Below, in pieces: positions 34,006 to 45,969 of a DNA stretch of 64,000 nt. Made by a program: the position numbers and the translations under genes. Position 1 is the stretch's first letter. Each line of letters begins with the position of its first letter. This DNA comes from Dicyema japonicum (taxonomy: Eukaryota; Dicyemida; Rhombozoa; Dicyemidae), in contig RDEW01000002.1 of assembly GCA_011109175.1 (NCBI GenBank), positions 1,936,948 to 2,000,947 on the forward strand, in the 5' to 3' direction. Below the pieces are notes generated by a model. It saw nothing but the letters and a program-made list of their open reading frames with translations, was not told the DNA's origin and did no database searches.

Positions 34006-34625
34006 ATGAAATCAAATTCAAAATCTTTACGGGCGAAAATAACTCATGCACTCGTGATAGAATTCAATTTTTTTGAAAGTTTTTTTTATGAAAAAATTGA
34101 TGAATGTGGGAAAAATAATATTTTCAATCTAGATGAAATTTGTCTTTTATCAAAAAAAAGAAAGAAACAAAGACCCTTAAAATCATTTGTACAAAACGTA
34201 AAAATTCGTCAGGGTCCAAAACAATTAAGGAAAAATTTTTGCTCTTTAGTGATGAAAAATTTAATCCTTTATTAATTAGGAAATTAAAAATTCTCAGATG
34301 TTTCAGAAAATTATCCCAGAGGATTATGGTGCTAATCCAGAAATGGCTGGATGCCAAGAGATATTTTTAATCAATGGTTATTTTTAATCAATGAACGAAT
34401 GAAATTTGGAAAAAGAAAAATCGTAATCCTTCTTGACAACGCTTCGTGTCATGAAAATAAATGCTACTCAAATATCGACTTTTTTTACCAAAAAATACAA
34501 CACCAATTCTTCAACCATTGGACAATGGGATAATCAAAGCTTTTAAAGATAATTATTCGAAGGCGTTAATTGAATTTATTTGTTGCATAGATGAAGAAGA
34601 TTTTTTTGCGAATCACTTTAAATAA
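34006..34625 (+). pseudogene. Tigger/pogo-like transposase, DDE part
   Basis: In changing frames: FNLDEICLL (first Asp), IVILLDNASCHENK (second Asp, DNAxCH), then a frame with PILQPLDNGIIKAFKDNY (third Asp). This is the DDE domain of pogo/Tigger transposases. Stops and shifts near 34255 and 34495 disable it. Confidence 0.7.
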
Positions 34626-35144
34626 TTAATTTACGCAAATCATTGATAATAGTGTCGTAATCACGGCAAAATGTATCCTGTGAACTAATTGAAAATTGCT
34701 GGGATAATGCCTTCGGCAATGAAATCTGATAATCTGACGGATGATGTTAAAAAACATGTTGTAGACGAATTTTTGGAAAGTCCTGAAAGCAGGAATAATG
34801 AAGAATTTTTTTATAATGGTATGCAAAATAAAAAGACGACGATCAAAGAAATAGCAAAAAACTATTGAACATCAGTTTTAGATAATGCTCCAAGTTAGAT
34901 AAAGGATTTTTCAGTAGTTCAAGGAAGAACTATAAATATGGAAATAGAATTGATGATTATTTTTCAATAAATAATGATTTTTAAGACTTTCTTGCATTAA
35001 TTAAATTATTAAATTTATATTGGTGTTAATTTTTTGACAGACCCTCGGTTTTTTGAGCAACCTCAGTTTTTTGAACTCTTTGTGTTCACAATCGACGTCC
35101 GATTGTATACAATATAAGAGGTCACTTAGAACTTGTAGAAAATA

Positions 35145-37235
35145 AGATACAACGTAAATAATTGAATTAAAATTAATTCCATAAATAAAACAAACTAATC
35201 CCGAAATCTTGACACATTCAGTAGATCCCTCATCCATACACAAGTGGTCCACGGCTCATTGTCAGTGAAGTTAAGATCGATACAAAAACTTATCGTTAGG
35301 TAGCCAAATAGTCTAAATAGATCATTTTGAATGGCTGCTAAGTATTGGGCGTCTCCTAAGTAGAGTAGATATGATTACGCTACCAGATGGAAGTAGGATG
35401 AATCCTCAATCAAGTAAGCAGCGACTACATAAGTGTGTGTTGTTTGAGCCCCAAAAAGTATGATGAGATTGACGGTATGATCCGCGGAGAACTCAAATAA
35501 AAACATACTATTCCATGATAATTTGAGCCGTAAACTGTATGGAGTAGTCATACTAAATGAGCGTATTTTTATGCAAATACACAAAACCCTGATAGATGAG
35601 TCAAGTGTGTCCGCCAGAAGCTGGCCATAATAACGGCCGAGAAAACACTTACATTAATTTATGTCTGTAATCGTGTCAAAGGCTCTTGATAAATTTATTT
35701 ATCTTTGATCTGTTGAACATTTCAATCTGCGGCTACAGCCTTGATAACTGGGTCAAGTGTGTCTGCCAGAAGCAGGCCATAATAACGGCCGAGAAAACAC
35801 TTCCATTTGTTTATGTCTGTAATCGGGTCAAAAGCTCTTGATAAATTTATCCATCTTTGATCTGTTGAACATTTCAATCTGCGGCTACAGACTGCATCGG
35901 ATGTTGATCTCCTTTCTCAAAATCTGCATTGACTTTCTGGTAAGTATTTGTAACGGATCCATTTATTCATTTCATAACAATATTTTCCTGAATTTTAATT
36001 CTTTAAAATGAAAAAGATTGAATAGAATCAGTAATAATCTTGAATTAGGAAGAGACGTTGGTCCATTTGACAGATTTTTTTAAATCTCATCCAAAAATAT
36101 TATTGGATAACACAGAAATCATCAGAAGAATATATTAGGAATTTACCGGTCGCAGAAATTAAACATGACTCTTTACGAGTTAGGTAAATGTGACCGATAA
36201 GAAAGAAATTAATAAATGTAGCTAGCGACTCTTACCATATTTTTCGTATGGAAATGATGACAACATATAACCTCATTATGGAGAATTTTTAAATCAAAAT
36301 TATACTGGGGGCTTTCGTGAACAGCAGAGAAATAAAATTCCTAACTGAACTAGAATTTTTAACATAATTAAGGTACGTTCCAGTCAACCAGAGAGTAATG
36401 ATTTTAGCCATCTGTGTATAATGGAGGGATAATCGTTGCGTTTATCTTGTTGCAAATAACGTGACGAAGGTCCTGTCTAAGGACTTAGAAACGTCAATGG
36501 AGGCAAGGAAAATATGGAGTAGCGGTTTGTGATTGTTGGATCCATCTGCAATTTAGTCAGTTAACTTGATAGATGGCTATATGTTGAATACTTTCCGCGG
36601 GAGTAGGAAGACAAATTATTCATTTGCTCATGGGTTACGCGGGATTGCAATTAATCAATTGTCTAAAATTATAATAAATGAGAGAATTAATTAATAAAAC
36701 CAAATAGTTAACAGCGAATTCCTCCTTCCAATCTATAAGGAAATGTTCTCAGTGAGCCAGCTGCTATCTCTTTTTTCGTTTTTATTTTTGCGATGAGCGA
36801 TCTTATTCGGTTCACAGGTTCAGTGATCTGCTTCATATGAGTCCTGATGTTTACAAGGCGAATGATTAAAAATGAACATACAAGGAGACCACTGAGACAT
36901 TCTTATAAGAAAATAGTAGAGACCTTGAGTAGACTGAAAAATTTAAGACATGACTGATAAAGATAAAACAATTTCCAAGTAACTTCAATTTAAAATGAGG
37001 TCAACTAGTTATGTCAAAAAACACAAAAATAATAGAATTTGTAATCCAAAATTTTGCCTTTAATATAAGAAATTCATCAAGACAAGTAAAACAGAGCTAA
37101 CATATCTATTTTATGAATTCTCCCACTCAAATTGAAAATTTCCAAAACTTAATCAGAACAAGATTAAAAAAGACATAAGAAATACTGAAGTTGCAAAAGT
37201 AATCTGGGGACAGGTTGATACACAGAAAAGGAAAT
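35145..37235 (+). repeat. Left arm of a large inverted repeat
   Basis: Pairs with 40845-42840 read backward. Matching landmarks include AAGTGGTCCACGGCTCATTG at 35243, GTCAAGTGTGTCCGCCAGAA at 35600, GGATCCATCTGCAATTTAGT at 36540 and GAACAAGATTAAAAAAGACA near 37155. The arm contains remnants of a LINE-A RT (RRSTSDAVCSRRLKCSTDQR on the minus strand, 35700-35940) and a LINE-B RT (DVSKSLDRTFVTLFATR, 36440-36500). An internal 152 bp tandem duplication starts at 35601 and 35753; only one copy is in the right arm. Confidence 0.85.
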
Positions 37236-37469
37236 AGTTATCGTCTAATGAAATGATCCCGGTGTGACTGAGTCTTCCTTTGTTTCGACTTTGTCTGCAA
37301 TTTTTCATGATCGTCCAAAAGAAGGAAAATTGATCTCAAATATGCGAGCACACTTCTGATAAGCAAGAAACTCATCTTCAAGGGGGTTACCTGAGATCGC
37401 ACCAATTTTAAAAATTTTTGTTGTTAGTCACGAGATGTTCCATAACTTTTTTGGTATCTAATGTGTTCT
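37236..37469. other. Spacer start inside the inverted repeat
   Basis: Similarity between the arms fades here. No gene seen. Confidence 0.35.
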
Positions 37470-37901
37470 TCAGAAAGCCACACTTCATTTTCATTTCAAG
37501 CAACATAGTAAGAAAATGTCTGCCTTAATCAAGAAACAACCTCCCGATGGGACTCAGTTCGGTGTCGCTGGGGTATATCCTCACATCAAGATCGCCATTA
37601 GCACTTCCGCTTGTGCGATATTTTCGAGAAATGGGTCTGTCCAGACGCAGCCAGCACTAGATGATCATGAATATTGAGGACCTTGCTTGCATATGAGTTT
37701 ACGAAGTTGAGACCAAAGTAGTGGGTCTCGTACTCGCCGAGGGTGTTATTAATTACGCCAAGAATCTCAGATCCGGTCGTTGTCCTCTAACAGATAGTAA
37801 TAGATTACTACATTCACGAAAAACGCTTTGACAATTTATTGGGGAATCACACGTGGACTGGCAAAGGTGGCGGATCTATTCGAGAATTGATGGTGGCTCA
37901 T
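37470..37901 (-). pseudogene. FERM-domain gene, truncated copy a
   Basis: Reverse complement matches the intact FERM gene at 51955-53021 from its ATG (37901) through exon 4, then similarity ends abruptly near 37470 after GTGGCTTTCTGA. Exon 1 has an in-frame stop caused by a one-base length difference. Exon 2, its 25 bp intron and exon 3 (IYPSDTELSP) are well kept. It lies 3' of PP2C copy a, the same arrangement as in the other two units. Confidence 0.8.
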
Positions 37902-38537
37902 TTGGTTATCAGGCAGTCAACAATAATAAACATCGATCGCCATCTATTCTATGACACCATAAGAATTAACTACGATCGAGTTGTTTGAATTTGTAGCTAT
38001 TCTCGCAGAATAAAAATAACTAAATAATTCCATTAATTGCCGCATGCAGCATGAATTGTCCATAAATGTCGTATATTTGATTAAAGTCGAAGATAGATTT
38101 TGTCTTTTATATCTTTTCCGGTTTATCACACAATTTTAAGCAATCCATGTCTTAGTGATGTGAACGATCACTGCCTTTAAATAATCAACAGTTATGACAC
38201 GTGGGAAAGTATACTTTTGGTTCAGTGTTACGATTAATTATTTCTTTTATCGATGACTCGTCTAGATTGTTAGCTCTACACAAAAGAAATCGTTTTAAAT
38301 TCAGGCGAACGACACGATGAACCTCAATAATATTGGAGTGGATTATGAATGTCTCAATTCTGCTCATGACGATAATTTATAGTTAATTGGAGCGACTAGT
38401 AACTCTCAATTTTAAAATTCCCGTTTAATAAGACAGTGACACTTAACAAAAATTAAAATGAAATACATAAAGTCCAAAAGACCTCGGTAGCCCTAAATTA
38501 ACTAAACAGGTGATCCCGGAAAGATCTGAAAGAGACT
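37902..38537. other. Spacer between PP2C a and FERM a
   Basis: Shared with 47071-47710 and 51228-51954, including GATAAACCGGAAA and TGAGACATTCATC words, with substitutions and small indels. Non-coding by eye. It contains the 3' end of the PP2C transcript and the 5' region of the FERM gene. Confidence 0.5.
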
Positions 38538-39638
38538 TCACACAAAGGAGACAACAACTGCAGTAATGTCGTCTCTGTAGCTCCGAGATATCCCACGTGG
38601 AATTGATAAAAGTTTTTCAAACATCGAGTTATCTTTTAGATTCCCACGAAGAGCAGTTTCAAAAAGCTTAGTGACTACATTAGGAGAACAACCACCAAAT
38701 TGTGAAATATGCGATCCAACAATTTCAGCCACGTGTTCATTATCCAAAAAATCAAGAATTCCTTTGGTTCCCATAACAACACAAATATCCTCAGGCCTGA
38801 TTGAGTGAGACATAACTTCTGGGTTAGATTTGAGGTATGGGGGAGACTTGTATAATTCAGGAAGCATAATATTTCCCTCCATGCCTTTAGAAGTCATAAA
38901 TTTCTTCACCCCAGAGAGGTATTCACGAGTCCACTTGAACTGGAAGTTTCCGAATGCTCGAAGAGGCATAGATATTCCACACAGTCCACCATTAACAAAG
39001 ATTTCTTTTTTTTCTTCCTCAGGGACCGAGTTTTTAATTCTTTCGACTTCGTTTAAATTCTCGAAAGTATGAGGATTAGTGAGTTTAACTGCTTTGAATT
39101 TCCCATTATCAGCAGAAACAACGAATGCGGAACAATCCCCCATATTAGCGACATAAATGGTCCCATCAGTGATGTATGCAAGGCAGGTAGATGCTCCGGA
39201 AAGAGCTGTCAAGAGAGACTGGTGGATTATTCAAAAAAGTGACCTCAATATTTGGTTGAGAAGAATATTCAAGGCTGATTTTTTTATCGAAGAATGTGAA
39301 CCCCGACGAAATCGACTCCGCTATAGTTGAGGTTAATTTTGAATTAGTCGAATCAAGATGGGAGATCTACTTTTTTTACTCATATTTACATTAATTGGTC
39401 TGTAAATGAAGGAGCCAATTACGTATGGTAGAAACTTTGAGCAAAATCTACCACAATGATGTCCTCCAAAACCGTCAACAACGCCAATGAAAAATTCATA
39501 TTTATTGCAAATCTTTTTTTTGACGATAAAGTCTTCACATATAGTATTGGACAGAAGCTGATTTGATATAATGGATTTGACAAAAGGAGAGAAACATCTA
39601 ATAATTTGCTCGTTCTCTGTTAAGAGTTTCAAACTCAT
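38538..39638 (-). CDS. PP2C/PDP-like protein, copy a (probable pseudophosphatase)
   Basis: Minus-strand exons 39638-39390, 39366-39244 and 39218-38538 (TGA), introns 23 and 25 bp, 350 aa. It resembles pyruvate dehydrogenase phosphatase catalytic subunits: FFIGVVDGFGGHHC (PP2C motif 1, DGHxG changed to DGFGG), SGASTCLAYITDGTIYVANM, GDCSAF, GISMPLRAFGNFQFKW (the PDP-type MPFRAFGDxxFKW box), SPPYLKSNPEV and SRSYRDDITAVVV. The ATDG metal box reads GTKG, Lys for Asp. N- and C-terminal extensions of PDP are missing and no clear mitochondrial presequence is seen. It is flanked by inverted-repeat arms and followed by a broken FERM gene. Identity with copies b and c is high by eye. Confidence 0.85.
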
Positions 39639-39760
39639 TAAAATTCATAATTTATTTAAATTATTATTATTAGGGCAACCAACTAATTTAAATTTCTTTT
39701 TAATAAAAATTCATAAAGATATTTATAGATTTGCATTTAATGATTATTTCAGTTATATTA
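39639..39760 (-). promoter_or_regulatory. Conserved 5' flank of the PP2C copies
   Basis: About 100 bp immediately upstream of the ATG is shared by the three copies (45850-45969 and 50040-50129), including GTTGGTTG(C/T)CCTAATAAT and TTTATGAATTTTTATT. This fits a retained promoter or 5' UTR or simply recent duplication. Confidence 0.35.
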
Positions 39761-39849
39761 TTTTAAATAAGATTTCAATTTTAATCCATTTTTAAGCCAT
39801 TGTTATTTACATTTATTCTCAATTATAAAATTTAATAAAATAAATTTTT

Positions 39850-40085
39850 AGTAAAAAAAGTACAGATATCATAGTTGTTCAAGGATGTTAGGTCACGTTC
39901 ACAGAAAGCTCATTATTACCCTAGAAATATTCGGAGTTTTGTTTTGAACTTAGATAAAAAACTTTTCTTTTGGAAATGTTCGATTGTCTTTATCTGTTAT
40001 AAAATTTTTTTTGTAGATACACATTTTAAAACTGCGAATCATTTAAAGGAAAATGTATGATTTCTATTTTCATTTCACAATTCAT
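39850..40085 (+). repeat. Repeat shared in inverse with 48000-48240
   Basis: GTACAGATATCATAGTTGTT... GAACTTAGATAAAAAACTTT ... GATACACATTTTAAAACTGC matches the reverse complement of 48000-48240. At copy a it lies upstream of PP2C; at copy b it lies downstream of the FERM remnant. Non-coding. Confidence 0.7.
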
Positions 40086-40844
40086 TTAAAAAATGAACGA
40101 TATTTATCTCAGATAATCCCAGCGATCGAGTTAGTTGGTCTTTGAAGGTTACCAAAGCTTTCATCCATGAGGTACTCTTTCCGTCACGTCTTTTTGAAGA
40201 GGGCATTTTGAACTACCTTCTGAAACGAAAACCAGGATTATGTTAAACAGATTTCTGCCAAAAACTAATTAAATTGTTTTCTATTTGAGCTTCCTAGCAA
40301 ATTGTAATTGTTGACAATATGTTTTTTGCACATTAATGAGAGACTCACAAATGAAAGAAGATACATAACTTCTTTAATTAGAAATGTTAAACATTCTAAA
40401 TGAATAAATTTTGCGAATTGTAGAGAAATCGACTCTGCTTCTACTGCATCATCAATTTGTGTTGAAATTGATAAAGTTATGAAGGAGATTCTACGATATA
40501 ATTTACGTTCTTTGATTACTGATTCGGCAGGATATATGACTTTTCACGTTAAGTGTATTTCATATTTGCTACAAAATTGTGTATTTAAGATAAGATTTTA
40601 TGTTGGATTAATTTCACCGACTAAAAGAAACTAAATGTGAAAATCTTCTTGTTGACTCTAGAGAGGTTGCATCGACTGTGGAATGTGTAACAGTTTTGTT
40701 AATTGTTTTTGTATTATTTTATTTAAAAAATCTCTCATATACGAATTTCCATATCATTAGTTTACTATAGTTGCATTTGTTACCTAAAAGCTTTCAATCA
40801 TTGGGATAAATAACACTTCGCAAATTCAATCAGATTAAAGCCGA
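40086..40844. other. AT-rich spacer, no gene seen
   Basis: Inner flank of the right arm. Only short frames and A/T runs. Confidence 0.35.
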
Positions 40845-42840
40845 AAGAGACTCAATCTGCAACTTTTTAATTATATCGACCTGTCCTTAAATTACTTCTA
40901 GCCACCTCAGTATCTCCTATGTCTTTTTTAATCTTGTTCTGCTTAAGTTTTGCAAATTTTCAATTAGAGTGGAAAAAATTTAAAATCGACATGTTAGATA
41001 TATTTTACTTGTCTTGTTGAATTTTTTATTTTAAAAACCAAAGTTTGGATTATAAGTTCATTTATTTTGGTGTTTTCTGACAAAATAGTTGACCTCATTT
41101 TAAATTAAAGTTACTCAGAAGATGTTTTATCTAATCTTAAATTTTTTCAGTTCACTTAAGGTCTCTACTATTTTCGCATGAGAATGTCACAGTGGTTCGG
41201 TAAAGTTCATTTTTCAACCATTCGCCTTGTAAACATCAAAACTCATATGAAAAAGATCACTGAACCTCTGAACCGGATAGGATCGCTTATCGCAACAATG
41301 ACAACAAACAAGAAGTTAATAGCTGACTAATCGAGTGCATTTCCTTAAAGATTGAATAAAGGAATTTGATTCTAACTATTTGGTTCTATTAATTAATTTT
41401 CTCATTTCTTTTAATTTTAGACAATTAGCTAAATGCAATCACTTTACGCGGAAAGCATTCAACATCTAGCCTTCTATCAATTTAACTGACTACATTGCAG
41501 ATGGATCCAACAATCATAAACCTCTACTTCAAATTTTTCTTGCCTCCATTGATAATTCAAAGGCCTTAGACCAGTCCTTCGTCACGTTATTTGCAACAAG
41601 ATAAACGCAACGATTATCCCTCCATTTTACACAGATGGCTAAATTCATTACTCTCTGGTTGAATGGGACGTTCCTTAATAATGTTAGAAATATCTAGTTC
41701 AGTTAAGAAGTGTATTTCTCTGCCGTTCACGAAAGCCCCCAGTTTAATTTTGATTTAAAAATTCTCCATAATGAGCTTATATGTTATCATCATATCCATA
41801 CGGAGAATATGATTAGAGTCGAGAGCAACATTTATCACTTTGAATCTTATCGGTCACATTTACCTAACTCATAAAGAGTCTTGTCTAATTTCTGCGACCA
41901 GTGAATTCCTAATATATTTTTCTGCCAATTTCTGTGATATCCAATAATATTTTTGGATGAGATTAAAAAAATCGGTCAAATGAACCAACGTCTCTTCCTA
42001 AATCAAGATTATTACTGATTCCAGTCAATCTTCTTCATTTTAAAGAATTAAAATTCAGGAAAATATTGTTATGAAATGATTAAATAGATCCGTTACATCA
42101 AGATTATTACTGATTCCAGTCAATCTTCTTCATTTTAAAGAATTAGAATTCAGGAAAATATTGTTATGAAATGAATAAATGGATCCGTTACAAATACTTA
42201 CCAGAAAGTCAATTAGAGATTTTGAGAAAGGAGATCAACATCCGTGCAGTCAGTAGCCGCATATTGAAATGTTCAACAGATCAAAGATGGATAGATTTAT
42301 CAAGAGCTTTTGACTCGATTACAGAAATAAATTAATGTAAGTGTTTTCTCGGCCGTTATTATGACCAGCTTCTGGCAGACACACTTGACTCAGCTATCAG
42401 GGTTTCGTGTATTTGCATAAAAATACGCTCATTTAGTAGGACTACTCCATACAGTTTTCGACCGAATTAATCATGGTGTAGTAGGTTTTTATCTGCGTAC
42501 TCCGCGGATCATAACGTCAATCTCATCATTTTTTGGGCTCAAACACCACACACCTATGTAGTAGATGTTACTTGATTGAAGATTTCTCCTACTTCCATCT
42601 GGTAGCGTAATCGCATCTACTTTACTTAGGAGACGCCAAATACTTAGCAGGCATTCAAAAGATCCATTTAGACTATTTGGCTACCTAACGATGAGTTCTG
42701 GTATCGATCTTAACTTCACTGACAATGAACCGTGGACCACTTGTATTAGGATAAGGGATCTACTGAATGTGTCAAGATCTCGGGATTAGTTATTTTGATT
42801 TTATGGAATTAATCTTAGTTCAGGTATTTTACGATGTAAA
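40845..42840 (-). repeat. Right arm of the large inverted repeat
   Basis: Reverse complement of 35145-37235 with moderate divergence; GCAGATGGATCCAACAATCA at 41500 and CAATGAACCGTGGACCAC at 42723 mark the pairing. It carries the same LINE-A and LINE-B RT scraps. A 95 bp tandem duplication starts at 42002 and 42097 and is absent from the left arm. Confidence 0.85.
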
Positions 42841-42844
42841 ACAT

Positions 42845-42981
42845 GTAGAATTGGTTTAGTGGAGTTCCACGAAAAGAAGTTTTACGTCCATATCAATTTA
42901 TGTCATCAAAATAAAAATCAGTACTGTGGATAATTCAGTGTTTTCTGAGCAAAATGGTATAATTTATTGTAAAACCGTTAA
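42845..42981 (+). repeat. Integrase-type repeat, 5' part, split by a Tigger insertion
   Basis: GGAGTTCCACGAAAAGAAGT ... GTGGATAATTCAGTGTTTTC ... AAAACCGTTAA matches 48260-48355 and 59385-59485. It resumes at 44193 (TTTTGAAATAATAAAATT) after the transposon. Confidence 0.75.
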
Positions 42982-42983
42982 TA

Positions 42984-44190
42984 CAGTCGAACCCCGGGGT
43001 GGGGCATCAAAGTGCCCCAAAAAGCGGGGGTGCCCCATGGCGGGGGTTTTGTTGTGTTTTTCGGAAGAAAAAACAATTTAACATTTGAGTATTCCAATAA
43101 ATAATGGCATGTAGCATTATCCATTATTAAAAGTATTTTTCTATCTTGTGAGAGAAAGTCGTCGTTAATCTTTGAAAGCCACATTTTGAAAATTTCTCTA
43201 TTCATCCAGGAATTTTTTGACGCTGCATATAAAATACCGAATTTTTCACAATCAAAATCTATGTTAAAATATAATTAAGCAAACTTTTCATACAACGTGG
43301 TGATTTGTATTTTCCAATAACAAGGGGTCTTAATTTATTTCCTGCTGCATTACAGCAAAGGAGAACTGTTACTCTTTCTTTACTGAATTTTGTACCATGA
43401 CATGTTTCTATAGATTCGACATAAGATCTTGAAGGAAATTTTTTAACATACAATGATGTTTCATCACAGTTAAAAATATTTTCATGACCATAAGTTTTCA
43501 ACAAATTATCGAATTGAAAAAAAAAATTTGCCAAATTACTTTTATCTGCTGAATTTTTTTCACCACAAATGGCTTTAAAAACCAGATCATGTCTCTTTTT
43601 AAATCTGTCTAACCAACCGTTTGAGGCTTTAAAAGATGTTGAATAATTCAATTTTGTCGATATTTTTTTCGCGATGGCTTTGATTAAAGTACCCGAAATA
43701 GAAAAGGAATCATCCCTCAAACGACGAAAAGCATTAAAAGTTAATTCGTCAAGTTTTTCAAATTGATTGACTTCATTAGAAACTGGTTTAACTTCATCTA
43801 TTTGAACTAATCTTGAAATGACTGATCCCGTATTAATGAAAGAAGAAATGTTTTTTTTGATTCGGGAAATAGTGCCTTTGCTTATCTTGAATTTTTTTGC
43901 AACTTCTCTTTCAGAAGAAGTTTGTAGACACTTTGCAATTTTAATTTTTGTTTCAATAGAAATTTTGGAAGGCATTACACAAAGACAATTATCACGTGTT
44001 CAAAAATAATATTATTCAAAATAATATTATGTATTAAAATATTAAAATAAATTAATAAAGTGCCCCATACTGGGGTTTTAATAATTTCCAAATTTGGAAA
44101 TTATTAATGGAAAATGTACTAGAAAATAAAATCGCCCCAAAAAGCGAGGGTGCCCCATGGCGGGGGTTTTATTGGGGCGGGGTTCGACTG
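42984..44190 (-). mobile_element. Tigger/pogo-like DNA transposon, 1207 bp, internally deleted
   Basis: Inverted ends CAGTCGAACCCCG at both sides, flanked by TA at 42982-42983 and 44191-44192. The transposase on the minus strand starts MPSKISIETKIKIAKC (43975). It has a REVAKKFKISKGTISRIKKN helix-turn-helix, a CENPB-type domain (SNGWLDRFKKRHDL), first Asp NCDETSLY and second Asp LLIMDNATCH. A frameshift lies near 43255. After LPKNTT the frame runs straight into the terminal repeat, so the segment with the third Asp is deleted. Both ends also carry a GC-rich subterminal block GGTGCCCCATGGCGGGGGTT in the same orientation. Confidence 0.88.
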
Positions 44191-44192
44191 TA

Positions 44193-44330
44193 TTTTGAAA
44201 TAATAAAATTAAAAAAGTCCTCTCAAATGAGTCGAATGGAACTTTAATGATTTTTATTACTTTAAATTAACAAAAAATTTCATTAATATTTAAAATTAAA
44301 AAAAATATTTTATTTCGGAAATCAGTTTTT
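44193..44330 (+). repeat. Integrase-type repeat, continuation after the Tigger
   Basis: AAAGTCCTCTCAAATGAGTC ... GAACTTTAATGATTTTTATT ... TTAACAAAAAATTTCATTAA continues the repeat of 42845-42981, aligned with 59490-59600 and 48420-48500. Confidence 0.7.
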
Positions 44331-44945
44331 TCCTTAGTGAATTATATTTAACGAATTAAACTATTTTTATTTAAAAAAAACTGATTGTTATAGTAAAAAT
44401 TATCAATTATCTTATTGTAATGCTTGTTGATATACAACATTGCTTGTACGACCGTCCGTTGTGAATATGAATAGGTTTTCTCGTTCACCTACTCTAGAAC
44501 AACCTACATATAACTGTCCATGTGCAAAACATTTAAAGATAAACCTACTACTTTAAGAGTTTGTACCTGTGATTTGATGATTGTCATTGCGAAACTTAAT
44601 TTCAANAGTTTTTTCCTTAGTGAATTATATTTAACGAATTAAACTATTTTTATTTAAAAAACTGATTGTTATAGTAAAAATTATCAATTATCTTAATGTA
44701 ATGCTTGTTGATATACAACATTGCTTGTACGACCGTCCTTTTTGAATATGAATAGGTTTTCTCGTTCACCTTTTCTAGAACAACCTACATATAACTGTCC
44801 ATGTGAAAAACATTCACTTGCTAAAGATAAACCTACTACTTTAAGAGTTTGTACCTTTGATTTGATGATTGTCATTGCGAAACTTAATTTCAATGGAAAT
44901 TGTAGTCGCTTAAATCTAAATGGTATTTCATCTGAAAATTAATTC
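44324..44945 (-). pseudogene. Helitron helicase C-terminus, duplicated by an assembly overlap
   Basis: The frame 44893-44693 reads [46 protein letters not shown] and NVVYQQAL. This is the end of the Pif1-like helicase of Helitrons (FAMTINKSQGQTL..HGQLYVACSR...NVVY). INKSQGQ is degraded to IIKSKVQ. The segment before the N at 44606 repeats the one after it. The Helitron 3' hairpin was not located. Confidence 0.75.
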
Positions 44946-45425
44946 AACGGCAGTCGGTTTTATCTGACCAAATCCACTGCTTAAGATTACATTATAAAAA
45001 CTCTTCCACCGAGGAATGAAGTGACATCCGCGAAGCTAATACGAGTGATTTTATTTATTTATTAAATGATAAAAATAAAAGAACGTTACTTCACCCTTCT
45101 TCATTTTTAAAAAATAATAAACATATTATTTTTTTATAATTTGTGAAATATTATAAATTACAATTGATTAAATTCAATGCTATTTTCTCATCCATATACA
45201 TGCTCCTCTGTTCCTAGCAAAGGTTCTCATAGTGTCAAGGTCGTCGGCAGTTTCTAAATTTCTTTTAATATTGACCAGGTTTTTTTGTAAAACTATTGGC
45301 AGTGTTGTTCTAGGTCTTCCACGATAGCGGCCTTCTTGACTAAAATAGTATGTTTCTATAGATCTGTTCGGTAGGGATGTTAGCTCTATCCTCAGGACGT
45401 GAACTCTTCAGTAGTTTTTATAGTA
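44946..45425 (-). pseudogene. LINE-A 3' end
   Basis: Minus strand: RYRGRPRTTLPIVLQKNLVN and ETADDLDTMRTFARNRGA near 45190-45330, then about 250 bp of 3' UTR. The same coding end and UTR occur in plus orientation at 54089-54590 (ATTAGCTTCGCG, CCTCGGTGGAAGAGTTTTTA, GATAAAACCGACTGCC). Confidence 0.75.
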
Positions 45426-45849
45426 ATTTTATTAGGCATCAGGACACCTTGATGTGGGTTAGTTTTTTGATTTTATTTTCAAAAATTATGGTATGCTACA
45501 AAAATTGGTTAAATCTTTTATAAAATATTTTTATTCATGATAATAATTATTATTATTACCTAAGATTAATCTCTATTAGTAAAAATAATGATTTTACATA
45601 AAAATGCACAAATTATTCAGAAACTTAAGTATTGAATAATTTTCAACGAGAAGGGTTATGGTTAAGACAAAAGATTGGAATAGCCATACTCCAAGGGAAC
45701 TCGTTCGCATTCCACGCAACAGGCTTCCTCAACTGACATTTGTTTAATTGTTAAAAAAAATTATTTTAAAAATAAATAAATAAATAATTTTCAATTAACA
45801 TGATAGGTGTTGACACCTGTCAATCATCACTATCAGCGATCGAGACATA
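45426..45849. other. No gene seen
   Basis: AT-rich. CACGCAACAGGCTTCCTCAA near 45715 repeats the end of the Tigger fragment near 19585. Confidence 0.35.
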
Positions 45850-45969
45850 ATATAACTGAAATAATCATTAAATGCATATCTATCAATATATTTATGAATT
45901 TTTATTAAAAAGCAATTTTTATCAGCTGGTTGCCCTAATAATAATAATTTAAATAAATTATGAATTTTA

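Noticed and set aside
38830-39072. Open frame opposite the PP2C genes (also at 46386-46778 and 50609-50830)
   Set aside because: Repeated only because the PP2C copies are repeated; it is the reverse strand of a spliced gene.
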